The notes: a model not told the origin generated them from the letters alone. 14,645 nucleotides of DNA from Candidatus Pacearchaeota archaeon UBA284 (GCA_002499185.1 DAKN01000100.1:1-14645); one strand, 5' to 3'; numbered from the stretch's first letter, positions 6,062-12,840 are shown. A program made the numbers and translations.

Positions 6062-6772
6062 ATGAATTCAAAAAGTGCAACACTTATGTCGTTTCTAATG
6101 CGAACCTGTGTGTTTGGGGTTTCTTTACATAGCAATCCACATGTTGAGTATAATATGTCAATTAGGGAGTTTTTTAATGAAAAATTAAAGATACAATATC
6201 CTTCCATAGAATCCACAGTATCAGAAGAAGAACTTAAAGCAATGGAAAAACGGGATAGGATGTTTTTACTTATCTGCCATACCTCCGAAACATCAACATT
6301 TGTAATAGCCAATCAGTATGTTGATGAGTGTGTTTTACAAGCACAAAAAATTGCATTCCCAGAGTATGATGAGCAAAAAGAATCCAAGCCACAACATTAC
6401 TATAAAAGATTTGCTACTATTCCTGTTGAGGAGGTTTTGCCATTACTTGAAAAAAATAAACTGTATACCTTTGGAGAGCATAGGGTGCGAATTGGGACAC
6501 CAAGACTTCTTACCTATAAAAAGGGTATTGTTTGTAAAAATTGTGGTGTTGGTGGGAAATATTTTGCAATAGAATCTCCTCTTGGAAAATATGTTCCACA
6601 TTTGAATTTGTATGGTATTGACTCACAAGGTAAGGAAATAATGTTAACATCGGACCACATAATTCCAAAAAGTCGTGGTGGAAAAAAGGGCGTCAGTAAT
6701 CGACAGTGCCTATGCATAAAATGTAATTCAAACAAAGGAAGTTCTATAACTTCTGATATACAAGGAGTATAA
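6062..6772 (+). CDS. HNH endonuclease-domain protein
   Basis: 236 residues. The C-terminal ~80 residues form a zinc-anchored HNH nuclease: CKNC (C158/C161), TSDHIIPKSRGG with the catalytic D198-H199, N213, and CIKC (C218/C221) followed by Asn-Ser-Asn-Lys. All the expected positions are present. The N-terminal ~145 residues are an unrecognised domain with no intron-homing DNA-binding motif visible. A GTG at 6032 is in frame but lies inside the upstream gene with no RBS. The ATG at 6062 has AAGGAG at 6047-6052. It abuts the next ATG with no gap. It could be a homing-type free-standing endonuclease or a phage nuclease acting on host DNA. The flanking genes look intact, and neither choice can be settled here. 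Confidence 0.85.
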   Translation: MNSKSATLMSFLMRTCVFGVSLHSNPHVEYNMSIREFFNEKLKIQYPSIESTVSEEELKAMEKRDRMFLLICHTSETSTFVIANQYVDECVLQAQKIAFPEYDEQKESKPQHYYKRFATIPVEEVLPLLEKNKLYTFGEHRVRIGTPRLLTYKKGIVCKNCGVGGKYFAIESPLGKYVPHLNLYGIDSQGKEIMLTSDHIIPKSRGGKKGVSNRQCLCIKCNSNKGSSITSDIQGV

Positions 6773-7090
6773 ATGAAACAGGAATCTGTTGGAATGTTTA
6801 ACGAAATATTAAGAATGACTAAATGTTCTTTTACTTTATCTATAAATGAGCATAAAGATGACTATTCTAATGTTGAAAAATATATAGAAACCAGCAAAGG
6901 ATATAATGGACCACTATCAAGGGACATTACAGAAGAAAAACGATTGAAAATGATAGAAAAAGACACGATAATTGAAATGCACTGCTATAAAGATACCCCA
7001 GTAGGGTTTTTTTATGTGTGTGGGTATGATTTAGATATGTGTATAGAAGAAATGTATAATACTCTTAAAGAAAATGATAAAATATCTTGA
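6773..7090 (+). CDS. Unidentified 105-residue protein
   Basis: Begins immediately after the HNH stop codon with AAGGAG at 6761-6766 inside the HNH reading frame, so it is translationally linked. The sequence is acidic and helical, with a conserved-looking centre (DTIIEMHCYKDTPVGFFYVC) and a helical end (LDMCIEEMYNTLKEN). There is no metal or nucleotide motif. Its TGA stop (7088-7090) lies inside the -35 of P4. Last gene of the P3 operon. Possibly an accessory of the HNH protein by coupling; otherwise unknown. Confidence 0.75.
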   Translation: MKQESVGMFNEILRMTKCSFTLSINEHKDDYSNVEKYIETSKGYNGPLSRDITEEKRLKMIEKDTIIEMHCYKDTPVGFFYVCGYDLDMCIEEMYNTLKENDKIS

Positions 7091-7114
7091 CAAACATTGG
7101 TTTTTAACTATATT
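7087..7114 (+). promoter_or_regulatory. Promoter P4 for nadD-nadE
   Basis: TTGACA at 7087-7092, 16-base spacer, TATATT at 7109-7114, with no TGn extension. The -35 contains the stop codon of the upstream gene. The leader is short (about 15 bases), with TAGGAG before the nadD ATG. It is weaker than the other promoters because of the shorter spacer and the lack of an extended -10. Confidence 0.75.
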
Positions 7115-7135
7115 GTCTGTAAATAGGAGAATCTT

Positions 7136-7738
7136 ATGAAAAGAGTGGGTTTGTTTGGTGGAAGTTTTGACCCTGTGCATTATGGTCATGTTTTATCGTC
7201 AGTATTACTTTATGAGATGGGTATAATTGATGTTATAGTAGTTCTTCCTACAAATTCTAATCCTCTTAAAAATAATACTCCATTGTTTAATTTGGAAGAT
7301 AGGTTGTTAATGTGTAAAATTGCATTTCAAAATATGCCGTATGTTTCAGTATTGGATTTAAATTATAATTATACAATAGATATGCTTAAAAAGATTAAAA
7401 ACTTACCTTCTGTTGATGATTCAGATATTGAGTATTATTTAATAGTTGGGTCTGATATTGATTCAACAATACTACAATGGAAAGATATTGGTAGTTATAA
7501 AGATTACATTGAAAATTTTATTGTGTTATGTAGGGATAGAAATTATGAAAACAGTAACATTTCTAAAATATTAAGTAAGCCACCTATCTTAATAGATGGA
7601 ATTACTATTGGGGATTTGGAGTTAAGTTCAACAAACATACGAAAAAGGCTTAAATATGATGGGTGCAAAATTATGCGAACATTTGTTCCGTCAGATGTAT
7701 GTTATTATATAAAAAATATTAAAAACAAGGAGAATTAA
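7136..7738 (+). CDS. nadD: Nicotinate-nucleotide adenylyltransferase (NadD)
   Basis: 200 residues, normal for bacterial NadD. It transfers AMP from ATP to nicotinate mononucleotide, giving NaAD and pyrophosphate. The nucleotidyltransferase signature is at the start: GGSFDPVHYGH (residues 8-18, with H15 and H18). PTNSNPLK (38-45), NYTIDML (78-84, with T80), VGSD (104-107) followed by W115, and SSTNIRKRL (164-172, the ISSTxIR motif) follow in the usual order. No active-site residue is missing. These features favour NadD over the NMN-specific NadM/NadR types, fitting a pathway through nicotinate. First gene behind P4. Its TAA is immediately followed by the nadE ATG, so NaAD production and consumption are co-expressed. 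Confidence 0.95.
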   Translation: MKRVGLFGGSFDPVHYGHVLSSVLLYEMGIIDVIVVLPTNSNPLKNNTPLFNLEDRLLMCKIAFQNMPYVSVLDLNYNYTIDMLKKIKNLPSVDDSDIEYYLIVGSDIDSTILQWKDIGSYKDYIENFIVLCRDRNYENSNISKILSKPPILIDGITIGDLELSSTNIRKRLKYDGCKIMRTFVPSDVCYYIKNIKNKEN

Positions 7739-8596
7739 ATGAATAATGTAAAAAAAGAAATAGCAGGGCTTGTAAGATTTATACAAGATGAAGTAAAAGG
7801 TGCAGGTAGGGAGTCTTGTATTGTTGGGGTTTCTGGGGGTATAGATTCTGCGGTTATTCTTGCATTATGCAATCTTGCTTTCCCAAATAATGTATATGGG
7901 CTATCTTTGCCATCAGATGTGGCAAACAAGGATTTAGGCACGGTTATAGTAGAAGGTGGGAATAAAGGGAATAGTTCTATGGTAAGAGCACAGGAATTAT
8001 GCACAAAATTTAGTATTCCACTGCAGGTTGTTCAGTTAGAAAAACCAAAATATTTAGCAGGTATGAGTGGTCTTGCAGTTGGTAATTTTATGGCAAGACA
8101 AAGAATGGCTATTTTATATTTATATGCAGAAAAGCATAAAGGTATGGTTATTGGAACAGATAATCTTACTGAGAACTATATTGGATACTTCACCAAGTAT
8201 GGAGATGGTGGGGTTGATATAAATCCTATTGGAGAGTATTTTAAATCGGAAGTAGTTGAACTTGCAAAGGAGTTAGGTGTCCCAGACTCTATAATAAATG
8301 CAAAACCATCAGCGGAACTATGGGAAGGACAAACAGATGAGGGAGAGTTAGAAATGACCTATTCTGATATGGATAGATTTATTCCTATTGCTATGGAGTT
8401 TGATAGATTTTTAATAAATCAAACAGCAACTACTGAAACAAAGGATACCCCTTTTGCAGATATAGTTGCAATGTTTGATAAAACACTTATTGGTATACCT
8501 CAAAGGGAATTACACATCATAAATAAACTAATTTTTATGCATCATAATACAGAGCATAAAAGAGTTATACCAAAAGAATATCACAGAGGGCATTGA
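7739..8596 (+). CDS. nadE: Ammonia-dependent NAD+ synthetase (NadE)
   Basis: 285 residues, similar to stand-alone bacterial NadE (about 275). It has no glutaminase domain, so it should use free ammonia to amidate NaAD to NAD+ with ATP. The ATP pyrophosphatase loop SGGIDS is at 32-37. GNFMARQRM (115-123), GTDNLTE (139-145), the block GYFTKYGDGGVDINPIG (149-165) and SAELWEGQTDEGEL (191-204) match family motifs that contact the two nucleotides. Nothing essential appears lost. The ATG directly follows the nadD stop, with AAGGAG at 7727-7732. The TGA stop (8594-8596) lies in the -35 of P5. It completes the pathway whose earlier steps (pncA, pncB) lie just downstream. Confidence 0.96.
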   Translation: MNNVKKEIAGLVRFIQDEVKGAGRESCIVGVSGGIDSAVILALCNLAFPNNVYGLSLPSDVANKDLGTVIVEGGNKGNSSMVRAQELCTKFSIPLQVVQLEKPKYLAGMSGLAVGNFMARQRMAILYLYAEKHKGMVIGTDNLTENYIGYFTKYGDGGVDINPIGEYFKSEVVELAKELGVPDSIINAKPSAELWEGQTDEGELEMTYSDMDRFIPIAMEFDRFLINQTATTETKDTPFADIVAMFDKTLIGIPQRELHIINKLIFMHHNTEHKRVIPKEYHRGH

Positions 8597-8621
8597 CATT
8601 CCTAAAACTATATGATATACT
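8593..8621 (+). promoter_or_regulatory. Promoter P5 for the pncB-pncA operon
   Basis: TTGACA at 8593-8598, 17-base spacer, TATACT at 8616-8621 with TGA extension. The -35 contains the nadE stop codon. The leader to the RBS AAGGAG (8635-8640) is about 13 bases. It splits the NAD genes into two transcription units. Confidence 0.85.
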
Positions 8622-8645
8622 ATTAAAAACTAATAAGGAGAACGA

Positions 8646-9083
8646 ATGAAATTTTCAAACAAATTAACTGATGAAATTACAGATTTAACCACACTCAAAA
8701 TTGGAGATTCCGTTTTACTTCTAACACAAGAGCCATTTTCTAAATATACAGATAAGGTAACATTAGTTGTATGTAAAAAAGTAAATAAAAAATATGTTGT
8801 TTTTGAGGACAATGTTGGAATAACAACAGAAGTGACTTTTGGTAAAACAATAAAGGGAAATTCATCTAATTTTTCTTGGGTCAGTGTATTTTTGAAAACA
8901 AAATGTAATATAGAAATAATCAACGACATAAATAAGAAGCGGACAATATTAAACTTAATGGATTTTATAGTAAAGTCTTCGGTTGATGAGGTAGATAAAG
9001 CATTGACTACTGATATAGCAAATGCAATAGAAGAACCATTGAAAAATATTTATGGTGGAATTAAAAAAAAGGAGGCGGTATGA
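8646..9083 (+). CDS. Unidentified 145-residue protein in the NAD cassette
   Basis: It sits between nadE and pncB, directly behind P5, and its TGA overlaps the pncB ATG (ATGA). Its 3' end carries the pncB RBS (AAAGGAGG), so pncB translation depends on this gene being read. The N-terminal ~75 residues look like a small beta barrel (LKIGDSVLLLTQ, KVTLVVCKKVNKKYVVFEDN). The rest is helical and acidic, ending Lys-rich. No catalytic motif is visible. Position and coupling suggest a partner of the NAD enzymes or a regulator, but filler genes are common in phages. Function unknown. Confidence 0.8.
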   Translation: MKFSNKLTDEITDLTTLKIGDSVLLLTQEPFSKYTDKVTLVVCKKVNKKYVVFEDNVGITTEVTFGKTIKGNSSNFSWVSVFLKTKCNIEIINDINKKRTILNLMDFIVKSSVDEVDKALTTDIANAIEEPLKNIYGGIKKKEAV

Positions 9084-10384
9084 TATCAGGTCTTTTCACT
9101 GACTTTTATCAGTTGACAATGGGGCAAATGTATTTTAACAATAAAGGTATTGGAGATAAGAGAGTTGTATTTGAGATGTTTATTAGAAGTCTTCCAGAAG
9201 GATGGAAGTATTTTATTGCATCAGGGATACAAGATGCTGTAAATAAAATAGCAGATATAAAGTTTTTACAAGAAGACATTGCATTTTTAAGGTCAAAAGA
9301 AATGTTCTCTGAGGAGTATCTTGAATATTTATCTAATTTTAAGTTTAAGGGAACAATCCGTGGGGTATTGGATGGGATGGTTGTATTCCCAAACGAGCCT
9401 ATTGTTGTAGTATCGGGTAATATCATAGAGTGCCAGATGGTGGAAACTCTTTTACTTAATACTATAAATTACCAAACATTGATTTGCACAAAAGCAAGAA
9501 GGGTTGTAGAGTCTGCAAATGGTAAGCCTGTGATTGATTTTGGTATGCGTAGAGCACAGGGGGGTTCCGCAAGTGTAATAGGAGCAAAGAATTGTTATCT
9601 TGCTGGATGTGTTGCAACAAGTAATGTGTATGCAGGAAAAGAATATGATATTCCAGTTTCAGGAACTATGGCACATAGTTATGTTATGTCATATGGAGAA
9701 CTACATGAGGATACTGCTTTTGATGACTTTGCAAAAACATTTAAGAAAGCAATACTTCTTGTTGATACTTATGATATAGGAAAAGGAATTATTAAAGCGA
9801 TAGATGTTGCAAAGAAGTATTATAAAACAGAACATCAGGTTTTGGGAATACGAATAGATTCTGGAAATCTTGCACATTGGGCAACCTTTGCAAAAGAGTT
9901 AGCACACTCTTATGACCTTGGGGGGTTTAAGGTTTTTGTAAGTAATGATTTGAATGAATATAAAATAGAAGAACTTGAAAAGTGTGGGTGTATAGATGGG
10001 TATGGTGTAGGAACAGAAATGATTACAGCAAAGCCAGTATCCGCAATATCAGGTGTTTATAAATTAGTTGAAATAGATGGGGTTGCTGTTCATAAAGAAT
10101 CTGAAGGAAAGAAAACCATAGGTGGAGAAAAAACATTGTTTAGAGGTATAGTCAATAATCATTATAATGACTTTGCAGTAACAAAACATGCCGTTGAGGA
10201 ACTTAATAGAATTGAAAGATGGTTAAACATATCTTATGATTATGTTTATGTTGGGGTTTTTATGAGCCACAAAGAAAATTCAACAAAAAATGTAAGGGAT
10301 AGAATAAGTAATACAAGCCCACTTAAAAATGTAACACACGAAGTTTCATATAGTATTAATGGAAAAATTATTAATAAGGAGTAG
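9080..10384 (+). CDS. pncB: Nicotinate phosphoribosyltransferase (PncB)
   Basis: 434 residues, within the family range. It joins nicotinate to PRPP, giving nicotinate mononucleotide and pyrophosphate, usually helped by ATP hydrolysis. The opening TDFYQLTMGQMYF, DFGMRRAQGG (153-162), GTMAHSYVM (195-203, with H199 where the phosphorylated His sits), LLVDTYDIGKGI (226-237), GIRIDSGNL (256-264) and VSNDLNEYKI are all NAPRT signatures. The DFGxRRAQG form and the DTYD motif favour nicotinate phosphoribosyltransferase over the nicotinamide enzyme NAMPT, though substrate choice should be tested. The start overlaps the preceding stop with AAAGGAGG at 9068-9075. The product feeds NadD, and its substrate is made by PncA two genes downstream. 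Confidence 0.93.
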   Translation: MISGLFTDFYQLTMGQMYFNNKGIGDKRVVFEMFIRSLPEGWKYFIASGIQDAVNKIADIKFLQEDIAFLRSKEMFSEEYLEYLSNFKFKGTIRGVLDGMVVFPNEPIVVVSGNIIECQMVETLLLNTINYQTLICTKARRVVESANGKPVIDFGMRRAQGGSASVIGAKNCYLAGCVATSNVYAGKEYDIPVSGTMAHSYVMSYGELHEDTAFDDFAKTFKKAILLVDTYDIGKGIIKAIDVAKKYYKTEHQVLGIRIDSGNLAHWATFAKELAHSYDLGGFKVFVSNDLNEYKIEELEKCGCIDGYGVGTEMITAKPVSAISGVYKLVEIDGVAVHKESEGKKTIGGEKTLFRGIVNNHYNDFAVTKHAVEELNRIERWLNISYDYVYVGVFMSHKENSTKNVRDRISNTSPLKNVTHEVSYSINGKIINKE

Positions 10385-10388
10385 TTGT

Positions 10389-10694
10389 ATGGATAAAAGT
10401 AAAGAATTTGATGGTTGTGAAAAAAAGTTTAGTTTTTCTGATATAACCACATATTTTAATGATAGATATGGTATGTTCCCTAACAATATTGAATTTAACA
10501 CTTCAAAAGCAAATGCAGAAATACAGTATTCTACAGATGGGGGATGGATAACAATTTATTATAATTCTGACCCACAGGAGGTAGGGTGTTATACTCATTT
10601 AAAAGACAAAGAAGAACAAAATAAGGTGTTTACTTCATTTGAAGATTTTTGTAAGTTTATAGAAAAAGAAGTTAGCAACTATATTAAAAACTAA
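10389..10694 (+). CDS. Unidentified 101-residue protein between pncB and pncA
   Basis: An acidic small protein with a helical start (FSDITTYFNDRYG), a beta-rich middle (AEIQYSTDGGWITIYYN) and a helical end (SFEDFCKFIEKEVSNYIKN). An ATG at 10359 is in frame but lies inside pncB. The ATG at 10389 has AAGGAG at 10376-10381 and is preferred. The spacing to both NAD genes (4 and 12 bases) shows it is in the same transcription unit. No motif is recognised. It could be a partner of PncB or PncA, by position only. Confidence 0.75.
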   Translation: MDKSKEFDGCEKKFSFSDITTYFNDRYGMFPNNIEFNTSKANAEIQYSTDGGWITIYYNSDPQEVGCYTHLKDKEEQNKVFTSFEDFCKFIEKEVSNYIKN

Positions 10695-10706
10695 AAAGGA
10701 GTTAAT

Positions 10707-11396
10707 ATGAAAGTATTTATTGGAGTTGATTTACAGAGAGATTTTATGTATCCAAACGGAGCATTGTATGTAAAAGAGTCAGAAAATATTTTGGATAATA
10801 TTTATCGTGCTCATACTCGCCTTGCAGGAAGTAAACTTATTCTTACTCTTGATAGTCATACAAAAGACTCGGCAGAAATAAGTGATACCCCCGATTTTAT
10901 AGATACATTTCCACCACATTGTATGGAAAATACCCGTGGTGCAGATTTAATAAGAGAAGTAGATAATATGATTGATGGGCGTATACCACATTGTGGATAT
11001 GTGTCCTATGATACACCTGCGGATAAATTAACAATGGCTAGCAATGTTATTTTTATAAAAAAAGATAATGTAAGTGCATTTGCAAATAACCCAAATGTTG
11101 TTGAGTTGTTTACAAAAATGATGGCAAATGATGTCATTGAGTTTTTTGTTTTCGGGGTAGCAACAGAATTTTGTGTTAAAGCAATGGTTGAGGGGCTGTA
11201 TGGATTGATACAGAAGATGCCAGACAAATCAAAGTATTCTATAACTGTAATTAAGGATATGATTGCAGGGATAAATAATGAAAAATGTGGGGAGTTATTT
11301 AAGGTATGGGAAACTATGGGTATCAGGTTTGATTGGTCTTCATTTTTGAATGATGCTCCAAATGTTTCTTTAATCTCTGAAGAGGATTACAAATAG
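10707..11396 (+). CDS. pncA: Nicotinamidase (PncA)
   Basis: 229 residues, slightly longer than typical nicotinamidases. It hydrolyses nicotinamide to nicotinate and ammonia. The isochorismatase-like triad is visible: D8 in GVDLQRDF, Lys118/119 in FIKKDNVSAF, and nucleophile C156 in GVATEFCVKAM. The metal site that separates nicotinamidases from other cysteine hydrolases is also present: D49 and H51 in TLDSHT, and H71 in FPPHCMENTRGADL. The product is the substrate of PncB, and the released ammonia is the nitrogen NadE needs. RBS AAAAAGGAG ends six bases before the ATG. It shares the P5 operon with pncB. A role in recycling nicotinamide released by NAD-cleaving defence enzymes is inferred. Confidence 0.92.
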   Translation: MKVFIGVDLQRDFMYPNGALYVKESENILDNIYRAHTRLAGSKLILTLDSHTKDSAEISDTPDFIDTFPPHCMENTRGADLIREVDNMIDGRIPHCGYVSYDTPADKLTMASNVIFIKKDNVSAFANNPNVVELFTKMMANDVIEFFVFGVATEFCVKAMVEGLYGLIQKMPDKSKYSITVIKDMIAGINNEKCGELFKVWETMGIRFDWSSFLNDAPNVSLISEEDYK

Positions 11397-11404
11397 GAGA
11401 AATT

Positions 11405-12082
11405 ATGTCAAAAACACTTCATATTCTTGGTGGTGCTATTGGAGTAGGTAAAACAAGGTTTAGGAATCTTTCGCCAAGATTGAACATACATCATTGTTTG
11501 GATATGGGAGAGTTATTCTTTATGGGAATCTCAACAAGTAAAGCAAGAATGGATACTGTTTTATTTCTGTTACTATATAAAATAGAAAAGAATAAGTTAT
11601 ATTGCTCTATTAGAAATTTTATATGGAGTATATATTCGTTTCGGAAAACACTTACCACACAAGATATTAAAAACATTGAACTATTTAATAATGGAAGATT
11701 AAGTAAAATGAAGTTGGCAAGCAATTTGTATCTTAATCTTGGTGAATTAGATTACTGGTTGCATACTCACGGGTATACTTGGTCCAATTATCATATGAAA
11801 TACTTGTCAGATAAAGAATATGAATATTGCTTTAAGTGTGATAAAATGGTAAAATTTATTACAAAAGAAATAGTGGAAACTTTATATCCATACGGATTTG
11901 AATATACTCATGCTAACAAGGTGGCAGTTTGTACTGTTTGTGGTGAGAAGTTGTCACACGAAAAATATGATAGTGAAACATTAAATAGAGCATTAATGTG
12001 GGCTCGTATACATTATGCGGAAGCACGAGAGCAACATAAAAAAACACAAAAATTTATAAAGGAGAAAAATTTGCCAAAGTAG
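11405..12082 (+). CDS. P-loop protein with C-terminal four-cysteine zinc site
   Basis: 225 residues. The N-terminus holds a textbook Walker A, GAIGVGKT (10-17), right after a short strand (TLHILGG). This is the layout of small P-loop kinases and ATPases. No clear Walker B follows. The middle is hydrophobic and helical (TVLFLLLYKI, 51-60). The C-terminal half has CFKC (C142/C145) and CTVCGE (C176/C179), a zinc-finger-like pair, then a basic helical tail. It follows pncA by eight bases with TAGGAG, so it is in the NAD operon. It might be a kinase-like enzyme or a nucleic-acid-dependent ATPase. The combination of a P-loop and a Cys4 site in so short a protein is not one I recognise. Confidence 0.8.
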   Translation: MSKTLHILGGAIGVGKTRFRNLSPRLNIHHCLDMGELFFMGISTSKARMDTVLFLLLYKIEKNKLYCSIRNFIWSIYSFRKTLTTQDIKNIELFNNGRLSKMKLASNLYLNLGELDYWLHTHGYTWSNYHMKYLSDKEYEYCFKCDKMVKFITKEIVETLYPYGFEYTHANKVAVCTVCGEKLSHEKYDSETLNRALMWARIHYAEAREQHKKTQKFIKEKNLPK

Positions 12083-12100
12083 TGGTATTTTAGATATAAA
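12071..12100 (+). promoter_or_regulatory. Weak candidate promoter before the 12129 gene
   Basis: TTGCCA at 12071-12076 and TATAAA at 12095-12100 are separated by 18 bases. The -35 overlaps the last codons of the upstream gene. There is no TGn extension. The bases GTGGTATTTTAGAT in between resemble the cassette -10 region (GTGGTATAATAGTAT), which could mark a degraded cassette. Read-through from P5 would be enough to express the next gene. Confidence 0.3.
12081..12095 (+). repeat. Left arm of a 15-bp inverted repeat flanking the 12129 gene
   Basis: AGTGGTATTTTAGAT at 12081-12095 is the exact reverse complement of 12798-12812. The arms bracket a single gene, one in each intergenic gap. The next ten bases (TATAAAAATC, 12095-12104) also recur directly at 12791-12800 beside the right arm. 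No target-site duplication is visible. Confidence 0.6.
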
Positions 12101-12128
12101 AATCGTAACCTTTTAAAAGGAGTCAGTT

Positions 12129-12788
12129 ATGAAAGAATGTATTGAAGGGGCTTTTTCCCTAAATGGAATTTCTGGAAAATCCCACATTGAGATTCCAAAA
12201 GTTATTGGAACAGACCATAAAAAACTTCCAATTTTGCTTTCCCAAAGAAATCGTGAATTAGTTAAGTCTATGATAGAAGAAGAGGGTGTTTCCCTTTATA
12301 GACTTGAGAGACAAACTGGTAGTTCAACCTCTGCACTTATTTCCTCATATTTGTTTGCAAGGTATTTGTCAACAAATGTTTTGTATTTATCAAGGAATAA
12401 CTATTGCACAGTAGGTAGTTTTGAGCATTTTCGTGAATTGAAAAGTTCATTTATACCTATAGTTGCTAACAAATTTTTAAAGATTTCAAAAGAAGAGTCA
12501 AGAGTAGATATTAAGCCCCTTGGTCATAATAAAATTGACGAAGAATGCTCCATTTTGTTTATGGATTTTGACGAGTTTGTTCCTATACTTCTATCTAAAA
12601 AAATGCCTCCTTTTGAAAAATGGAAATTTAACCCAAATAAAAATTTAGCAATAATTATTGATAATGTGTCGGAGGCTTTGGCACCTTGGGACAAAGGGTT
12701 TTGGGATAAAAAATCTTTTGTATTTCCTTCCAAAACAACTGAATTTTCAAAAAGATGGATAATTATTGAAACAAGCGATGTAAGATAA
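12129..12788 (+). CDS. Protein with degenerate P-loop (terminase/helicase-like ATPase fold?)
   Basis: 219 residues. A conserved-looking block, LERQTGSSTSALISSYLFAR (59-78), is followed by a strand (NVLYLSRN). It resembles the R-Q-x-G-K-S-T Walker A of phage terminases and helicases, but Ser65 takes the place of the catalytic Lys. An acidic strand ILFMDFDEF (142-150) and a second one LAIIIDN (173-179) are candidates for Walker B. The protein is about half the length of a terminase ATPase, so it may be a divergent or inactive NTPase of that fold, perhaps regulatory. AAAAGGAG (12115-12122) precedes the ATG. It is bracketed by 15-bp inverted repeats. The fold assignment is tentative. Confidence 0.75.
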   Translation: MKECIEGAFSLNGISGKSHIEIPKVIGTDHKKLPILLSQRNRELVKSMIEEEGVSLYRLERQTGSSTSALISSYLFARYLSTNVLYLSRNNYCTVGSFEHFRELKSSFIPIVANKFLKISKEESRVDIKPLGHNKIDEECSILFMDFDEFVPILLSKKMPPFEKWKFNPNKNLAIIIDNVSEALAPWDKGFWDKKSFVFPSKTTEFSKRWIIIETSDVR

Positions 12789-12797
12789 ATTATAAAA

Positions 12798-12812
12798 ATC
12801 TAAAATACCACT
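12798..12812 (-). repeat. Right arm of the 15-bp inverted repeat
   Basis: ATCTAAAATACCACT is the perfect reverse complement of 12081-12095. It ends on the first base of the P6 -35 box. Complementarity stops beyond both ends of the arm. It may be a duplicated operator near P6 in inverted orientation, or the boundary of an inserted gene module. Confidence 0.6.
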
Positions 12813-12840
12813 TGACTTTTTTTGATTTTTATGGTATACT
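12812..12840 (+). promoter_or_regulatory. Promoter P6
   Basis: TTGACT at 12812-12817, 17-base spacer, TATACT at 12835-12840 with TGG extension. The leader TATTAGTAATTAAACAAAGG resembles the cassette leader of P2/P3 (AGTATTAAGTTAAACAAAGG). It drives the gene at 12869. Confidence 0.85.

Noticed and set aside
6318..6572. 84-codon frame inside the HNH gene
   Set aside because: No RBS, shifted frame within a gene with clear domain signatures; taken as a shadow.
12109..12120. CCTTTTAAAAGG palindrome hiding the RBS of the 12129 gene
   Set aside because: As RNA it leaves only a four-pair stem with a TTAA loop; too weak to argue for translational control.
12792..12832. 9-bp inverted repeat ATAAAAATC / GATTTTTAT around the P6 -35 as a terminator or operator
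   Set aside because: The arms are almost purely A/T with a 23-base loop, so pairing is weak and chance occurrence is likely in this AT-rich gap.
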